Positions 58,404 to 64,000 of a stretch of DNA of 64,000 nt are shown here, one piece after another. Position numbers and translations under genes: made by a program. Under the pieces are notes generated by a model, which saw only the letters and a program-made list of their open reading frames with translations, ran no database searches and had not been told where the DNA came from. The stretch's first letter is position 1, and each line of letters starts with the position of its first letter. The stretch covers positions 513,265 to 577,264 of the forward strand of contig JACVRA010000128.1 in NCBI GenBank assembly GCA_019828545.1, read 5' to 3'. This DNA comes from Paracamarosporium sp. OC-R06-R3 (lineage: Eukaryota > Ascomycota > Dothideomycetes > Pleosporales > Didymosphaeriaceae).

Positions 58404-59095
58404 TTGAATACTTTAAATTCTAGAACCTGCTTCGGCACGACCTTGTCAACCTCTAGTACCATGTGCGTACACTTGAAGAGCCCCAGATCTCTGCATTGCT
58501 CAGCTTGTCGACCTAACAGTATCTTCCACTTCTCAAGCTACAACACAGTGGGAGTATCGGGAACAAGCGATTCTTCCTCAGACATGACAGTACACACAGA
58601 AAAGCTCTGCTCAATTACCTTTGCCCGCGCGTCCAACCTTTGCGTTAGAGTATCATAGGATTGCACCGCCTCTCATGTATATGGATCACCAACATCAAGA
58701 ATTTGAAAATCGTTGCACGAGACTAGCAGTCGCAAGGATAGAGGCTTGTCTTCAATATATGCTTTCTTCCCCGTAGAATCCGACTTATAGATGATGGTTC
58801 CTGGTCGAAATCGTCTAGCGTAAGCGTCTCCATCAACTCTACGGCTGTAAAAGTGCACTGACAAGGTTCGGAAGACTCCGTGGCAATTCTAGGTCCGTGT
58901 AAGACGAGCTGGCAATGGCCAAACACGACTTTGTACTTACTCCCTTTATATGAAAATAAGCGCCAATAGGGATGGACAAGAGGACGTCTTCCCGTGGTAG
59001 GGATGTTAAAAGAATACTTCCAAAACTTGTATCCGCTGACTTCACAATCCAGATACTGTGTGGTTTGAATCAACTCAGTGCGGCATCAATGCAAC
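58404..59095 (-). pseudogene. Decayed gene of unknown family
   Basis: Two minus-strand coding-like blocks lie in different frames. The upstream one (59073-58850) contains WKYSFNIPTTGRRPLVHPYW and GSKYKVVFGHCQL. The downstream one contains RRFRPGTIIYKSDSTGKKAY and LLVSCNDFQILDVGDPYT. It then continues in the same frame through a TGA (58673-58675) and a TAG (near 58545) to about 58404 with well-formed sequence (EAVQSYDTLTQRLDARAKVI, EKWKILLGRQAEQCRDLG). Composition stays protein-like across the stops, the mark of a pseudogene. I do not recognise the family. Its 5' end abuts the next gene's stop. Confidence 0.6.
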
Positions 59096-59103
59096 GCAAG
59101 TAT

Positions 59104-60420
59104 TCAGATAAATCCGCCCTCGGGTCTCCAACAATCTTCGATCACATCCTTCGGTAAGGCGGCACCAAGGTTCTTCGCAGCGAAAATCGTCAAAGGAGCA
59201 CGTTTCTCCTTACACAAGAGAATAGCGCTGCGACCCTTCGTCCCACTCACAACACTCCTCAATAATGCAAGCAAGCTTGCAAGCTTGCACAACGTCTGCT
59301 GATGGTCTGCCTCCCAAGTCTCAAACTGCGCCTCAACATGCGTATAGCGAATTGATCGAACTTCCCCTTCCACATGTTTGCCTTCGATAAGGTGGGGTGT
59401 TCGACTGAACCACATTTGCGTCAAGGGATCGCGTCTATTCTTGCCGTGTAACTTCAATTCCGCAAGTTTCGTGGGATCGATAAGATCTCCCTCGTGAATG
59501 ATCTTGGTTCTTCCTGGAGGGAGGGTGCTACCCCGTGAGTAGCTGGTTGATAGATTCGCCATTGAGGCTACAACATCTTCTACTGGAACCTGAGGCTCCA
59601 CAGACCCAGGATATCTCTGATCGTCATCGTAGTACGCATCCACCTCAAACTGTACAACACAATTGAGGTGACCAAGCGGATATCGGATCACTCTGTGGTG
59701 GCTGTATGATTGGTCCAACCCAGTCTGAGGTTTTGTGAATGTCGCTTCGAAACTGTGACCGTATCCGGAATTATGAGCACCGTGTATCATGAATGCAGCA
59801 CTCCCCTCCTTTCGACTTATAAATAGAGTATTGTTTACCATATGAAGGTCCATACGGAAAGGGTCCTGTACCTTGCCTGCAGTGAAGTCGAACAATCTCC
59901 GCAGGCTGTTGCGTCGTATGATAATGTCGATGTCATCCATTTTCACACTGGGATTCATGGTTGCTAGTGCCCGGAAGGTGGGTTCGAACGGATACTTGGG
60001 AAGTTTTGCGGCCTTCGCGTCGTCTGAGGAATAACCAGTATCCTTTGGCAACTTATATGGCAATAGCCGGGGACTCCACTGCGGAGGTCCACCTATCGAT
60101 ATTGTTAGCTTTGACTCGAGACCATTCATAGAGTACACAGTACCGGGTACGACGATACCACTGGCATCCTTCAACCAGTTATAGCTACAAAGTGTCTCGC
60201 AACCGGATTTCGATGACACGATTATGTCATCCGGGTTAAGCTCGTCGGATGAGACTGTATGCACGAGACTAACAATATTCTTCATCATCCATGCTGTCTT
60301 ACCGCCTCTTGGCCGTGGTTGTGCCGTGGACCTGGTACGAAACGATTACATCCAATGCCGCTTTGTAGTCGATCTTTTATTGACTCACCTGGAATTACGT
60401 ACGTTCTGGCCTTCGGTCAT
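59104..60420 (-). CDS. Conserved fungal protein of the family often mislabelled 'geranylgeranyl pyrophosphate synthetase'
   Basis: Exons 60420-60389 and 60331-59104 (57-bp intron) encode 419 residues. After a basic, Pro/Arg/Gly-rich start (AQPRPRGGK) come the recognisable blocks SYNWLKDASGIVVPG, LPKYPFEPTFRAL, the central INTxF-like NNTLFISRKE, SGYGHSFEATFT and HHRVIRYPLGHLNCVVQFEVDAYY. These belong to a large Pezizomycotina family that databases often name GGPP synthetase, yet no prenyl-synthase Asp-rich motif (DDxxD) is present. Function is unknown; a nucleic-acid-related role has seemed plausible to me from the basic N-terminus but is unproven. The gene appears intact between decayed loci. 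Confidence 0.8.
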
Positions 60421-61091
60421 AATGAGCAACGATCAACGTATGTTTCTTTAGACTTTGACGATTGACTGAACGTGAGAACGGATGAGCTTCGTAGTTGGAC
60501 AGCGAAGATAGCCAGCGCAGCAGCCTAAAAGACAGACCGCTTCTACCCCGCTATCTGCATCACGTGGTCCGCGTACGACAAGGACTACGGGTTACACTTC
60601 TTATTATTGTAAAGTTTTTGAATTTATAAAAGTTTAGTATAAGGTAAAGTGTGCTAGAAACGGTCGCATATGCGTATTATCAAGTTGTCTAATACTTAGC
60701 TTCTCTTCTACATCTATCGCTGTCATCCGTTTGTTCCTTGCAGCTCTGATATCGGAGATGCTGCACCGAGTGCGCTCGCTAAACTATATTCACTCTCCAC
60801 AGTTATCCTCATCGTCAGTCTCTTTTTGCACATCGTGATAAGTATTGTCAAGCCTACGAGGATGACTCCGACGATCCACGCATGATACGAACTATTGCTA
60901 CAGACTTAAACAACTTCATCTCTCACATCCCTGGGAGAGGATTGGATGGAAGTCTGGCTGATGTACTGATACGCGTCGCCCCTGTCTGATACGTCTCTCA
61001 ATGCTGCGTCCTTGATTGATGAAGAACAATATGAGGATGAAGAGTTGAAAAGTGCGGCTGGCAATGTTGCCCCCCAGATATATCTAAAAGA
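60421..61091. other. AT-rich intergenic region
   Basis: About 670 bp with no coding frame. An AT-rich patch with many TTTATAAAA/GTAAAG-like runs lies at 60600-60650. It marks the change to the decayed right end. Confidence 0.4.
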
Positions 61092-62357
61092 CTAAAGAGA
61101 GCTATATATGGCGGTTCCTTTGGCGACATCTAACTCTGAAAGGGCTGCTGGTATTGTCGACAACACAGACGGGATGATACACCCCTGACCAAAGGCGTCC
61201 AACGAGATAAAGACAATGCGCACAGCAAATCTCGTGTGCTGATCTAGCAAGATGTTGATGCCGCAACCCAAGCCAAGAAATAAAAATCCGAAGACCTGTG
61301 GAATCTTGTGCAATCCGGTCTTCACAACCAACGTCCCGAATATCATCGCCCACAGTATCAAAAACGCCGAGTAGACGAGGTAGTTCAAGCCGGTCTTTAA
61401 TGGGGACATGAGGAGAACCCCTTAAAAACATGTTGGTTAGTAGAATGCAAACCACGTCGTAAATGTTGACATAATTAAGGTCACTGCAAAGCCTGACAAG
61501 GATGTACGGCTCTAAAAGAGCTGAACAGGTACTGTAGGGTTTGTGCAGTATGGTGAGAATTCGTACCAGTGAAAGAAAACCTAGCTAAGACTACTAGAAG
61601 TAAGAGTATGAACGACATTTGGAGATTGCCAGGGGTACGTGCTACTAACGAGTACTAGTTTGACAAGAAGCGAGGTTGTAGATCAGATGAATATGCACGC
61701 GCCTATCCAGTTAATCTTCAAGCAGGCCACTTTCTAGTGCACAGGCTTGTTGTATTTCAGGCGCATCAATATAGCTATGATGAGTAATCCTATCCTACAG
61801 ACAAGCAGATTTAAGAGAAAGATCCAGCGCCACGAATGTTGCGCAATCGCCCTACCAGGTGGTGGTCCGACAATTGCCCCTATAGCGCCTACGGAGAGAA
61901 GTATACTGGGATATTTGCTGCACTCGCGCACGCTTAGCATGTTGCAGAGTATAATCTCTATCAGGATCATAATTCTGATACCTCCAATACCTTGCAGCGT
62001 ACGTCTCATGATCAGTATTGATTCTGTTCTCGCAAATCCGCACACACCTCCACCGATGAAGAAGCAAAGGATAGATGCAAGCATAGGACTTTTGCGACCA
62101 AAGACATCGGAGAGCTGAACGCACAGAGGTTGCATCGCTATACCTCCTAACCAGAAAGAGTTGGTAAATCAAACATATTGACTCCCGAGCTGTAAGCTGG
62201 CAGCGATCAGAGGCAAAGAGGTTGAAACGATGGTACCGTCTAGAAGAACGGCAAATGCTAAGAGACAGAGAGTTGCGAACACCATCTAGAAGGATGACGT
62301 CTTCTTGGTCCCTGATGGCGCAGGCTGAGATGCAGTAGGTAATGACGTTGATAACAT
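61092..62357 (-). pseudogene. Decayed MFS multidrug-type (DHA14) transporter
   Basis: The frame begins at ATG 62357 and is broken by TAG at 62286-62288 and TGA at 62169-62171, both in frame. Readable blocks follow the order of a 14-helix drug:H+ antiporter: LAFAVLLDGTIVSTSLPLIA, QLSDVFGRKSP, RRTLQGIGG, VGAIGAIVGPPPGRAIAQ, HSWRWIFLLNL, and a later helix block at 61409-61092 (FGFLFLGLGCGINILLDQ). The stretch 61410-61730 is not readable. Many substitutions look like C-to-T/G-to-A changes, as RIP would cause. Such pumps often belong to secondary-metabolite clusters. Confidence 0.82.
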
Positions 62358-62636
62358 CGTCTTTTTACAAAGACGATAAGCTTCGCAATGGAGTGTAGAG
62401 CCCGAGACGGTAATCCATGTATGTTGCTGCTCAAAGTAATGTACCACGGTTCCCTAATCTACTAGAGGACTCCCTTACCTGGATACCGGTCACGGGATGC
62501 CTTGTTTCGGGGTTCAATATTCTCTCAATTTGCCTTGTAGGCGAATCATGCATACATTGCCGACGAGGGAAGCACACCACTTCGTACGTGGCACTTATAC
62601 GAGCTCAATTTGAGACATGCATTTGGTATGTATCTA

Positions 62637-63745
62637 CTAAGCGCCTGCACTACGTATGTACCATTGGACAGTTCGTCTAATCCCTTCATCCCGGTCAACT
62701 GCGGGTTTGTATCCCAACCTCTGCCAAGCTTTACCGATATTGAGAACACCACCTTCCTTGATGTATCTCGCAAGCTTCAGGTTGAATGGTGAAACGACCC
62801 TACCGAGCGTGAATACCCAGGAATCCCATTCACTAACAGTCACCAGGATAATAACTATCATCCAAGGGACTACGAAGATCTTTTCCTTGTCGCCCGCGCT
62901 TAGATCCCCACCTTATATCCTCATCTTACCCGCAAAGTCCTAGAAGCTGATGGGCTGTCCGTCTATGATGAAAAACAGTTCCCCGTCCACTCTCCAGGTA
63001 CGGTCCTCTTGCAGTAGAGATAAGACAAACGCTCTAACCGCTAATGCGCAGGCGTGTCCTGCGTTTTCAACATACACCCAATCATGGAGGCTTTCGCTCG
63101 GCCCCAGCTGCATGCGCTTAGGCAACTTGAATATTCCAGGCGTGATGACAGTATCTCGGGGACCATATATTCCGATAACGCAAAGTACATTCGTCAACAA
63201 AATGTTCCGGAAACCTCGAACGTCGTCGTTGGTTACTTTTGATGGTCTTGCGGGGACACTTATAGTGTTACATTCCAACACTAAACTTTGGCACGCTCCT
63301 TTCGCTCTGGCATATGGTGTGGGCCCAGAAAATAAGCTATGAAAAAAGGCATTCTTCTCTTCTAAGCCTGGAGTTTGTACTCCTACTCCATTTGCAATCG
63401 ACTTGCGCGAGCCCACATAGGTAAACGCCGTGACAAATTCAGACCTCTTGGCTTCTCTAAGGAGGTACTTTGTAGCCTTGTAGTGCTTTGTCTGTGCAAC
63501 TATTATAGTAAACGGAGCTGGCGTCACTATAAATATGATAATGGTTGGCTTTAGAGAGTCAACCATCTGCGTCACTTCGCGAGGATTGATGATATTATAG
63601 GCTGTTCAAGATGTTTGTAAGGATTGATGTCCTTTCTAAGTGCGGCTTGCAATCACCACCTCAAAGCCAGGCTCTTAAGACAAAGTTTTAGCAAAGTGCA
63701 AACCCAAGAAGCCATTACTATTGATGATTAAGATAGAGATTTGTG
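62637..63745 (-). pseudogene. Decayed NAD-dependent 3-beta-hydroxysteroid dehydrogenase/epimerase-like gene
   Basis: Pieces of a short-chain sugar-epimerase/3-beta-HSD fold appear in order. A Rossmann loop (NGFLGLHFA, near 63710) is followed at once by a stop. A long open block at 63575-62940 contains the Tyr-x3-Lys pair (YARAKGACQ), LCVIGIYGPRD and LHDWVYVENAGHA. A C-terminal block at 62861-62637 has IGKAWQRLGYKP. The last two are separated by a stop and frame change. The pattern resembles Erg26-type C-3 sterol dehydrogenases and their secondary-metabolism relatives. The copy is dead. Confidence 0.78.
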
Positions 63746-64000
63746 CTGTAGTCCGTTCTGCAATGCTAAGCAACATAGTAACAAGTACTCAAAGGTCATA
63801 CGCAGATGTATGCGTCTAAACGTAGATAAGAATAAAGATTTAAATAATATAGTTGACTGTCGCACGTAGGTAAAGATAAAGGCAATAATGCTACGCCGTA
63901 AAGTTATCTCTACAATAACTTTTACTATTTTAAATGTTTGACTATAGTAAGTATAGCAATATATATAGTAACGTACTTCACAAGCGAGCTGATCACCCAA
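63746..64000. other. Strongly AT-rich sequence at the right edge
   Basis: The last 250 bp are dense in TA, ATA and TTTA steps with no gene-like frame. The composition fits heavily RIP-mutated or repeat-derived DNA continuing beyond the window. Confidence 0.5.

Noticed and set aside
1..64000. tRNA genes, rRNA, CRISPR arrays, telomeric repeats and LTR pairs
   Set aside because: B-box-like sequences were checked by eye (for example near 15667, 19510 and 43373), but none sat in a cloverleaf-compatible context; no tandem CRISPR-like spacing, telomere repeat or LTR pair was seen.

Overview
The window is nuclear DNA of a filamentous ascomycete (Pezizomycotina; most likely a Dothideomycete such as a member of the Pleosporales, though genus cannot be fixed from sequence alone). 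The grounds are introns of about 45-85 bp with GT..AG ends, fungal-only families (HET, NACHT-ankyrin, Zn2Cys6 factors, reducing PKS), and gene remnants whose stop codons look like C-to-T changes, as repeat-induced point mutation (RIP) would leave.

Layout. 1-3.1 kb: 3' end of a highly reducing polyketide synthase (ER, KR, ACP). 4.8-9.5 kb: an intron-less gene for a very long disordered protein, split from an upstream in-frame segment by one TGA. 10.2-10.6 kb: a Clot-type thioredoxin-like gene. 12.6-30.3 kb: an accessory block that looks like fungal self/non-self recognition. It holds a truncated HET-domain gene, a kinase-like pseudogene, a possible HeLo-like protein, a 2008-residue NACHT-ankyrin protein and a large membrane protein. 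An ACBD5/Atg37-like gene and an F-box gene sit among them. 30-35 kb is gene-poor, with one 2EXR/F-box-like gene and a short gene candidate.

35.8-45.9 kb: a proline-utilisation cluster, prnA-like activator, proline dehydrogenase, RidA-family protein, proline permease and P5C dehydrogenase. The order matches the Aspergillus prn cluster, with RidA added between prnD and prnB. A CGG-S-CCG motif recurs in three intergenic regions of the cluster. The genes would import proline and oxidise it to glutamate, with RidA possibly handling reactive imine/enamine intermediates.

45.9-49.5 kb: a gene graveyard containing a carnitine acyltransferase fragment, a DMATS-type prenyltransferase fragment and a Zn2Cys6 factor, all with in-frame stops. 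50.6-57.3 kb: an apparently intact three-gene set, a Dal5-type transporter and an amidase sharing one promoter, plus a convergent Zn2Cys6 regulator. 58.4-64 kb: an unidentified pseudogene, an intact gene of the family often mislabelled 'geranylgeranyl pyrophosphate synthetase', then AT-rich, decayed MFS and 3-beta-HSD-like genes.

Splice structures were inferred by eye from GT/AG sites, reading frame and family motifs. No alignment or search was run.
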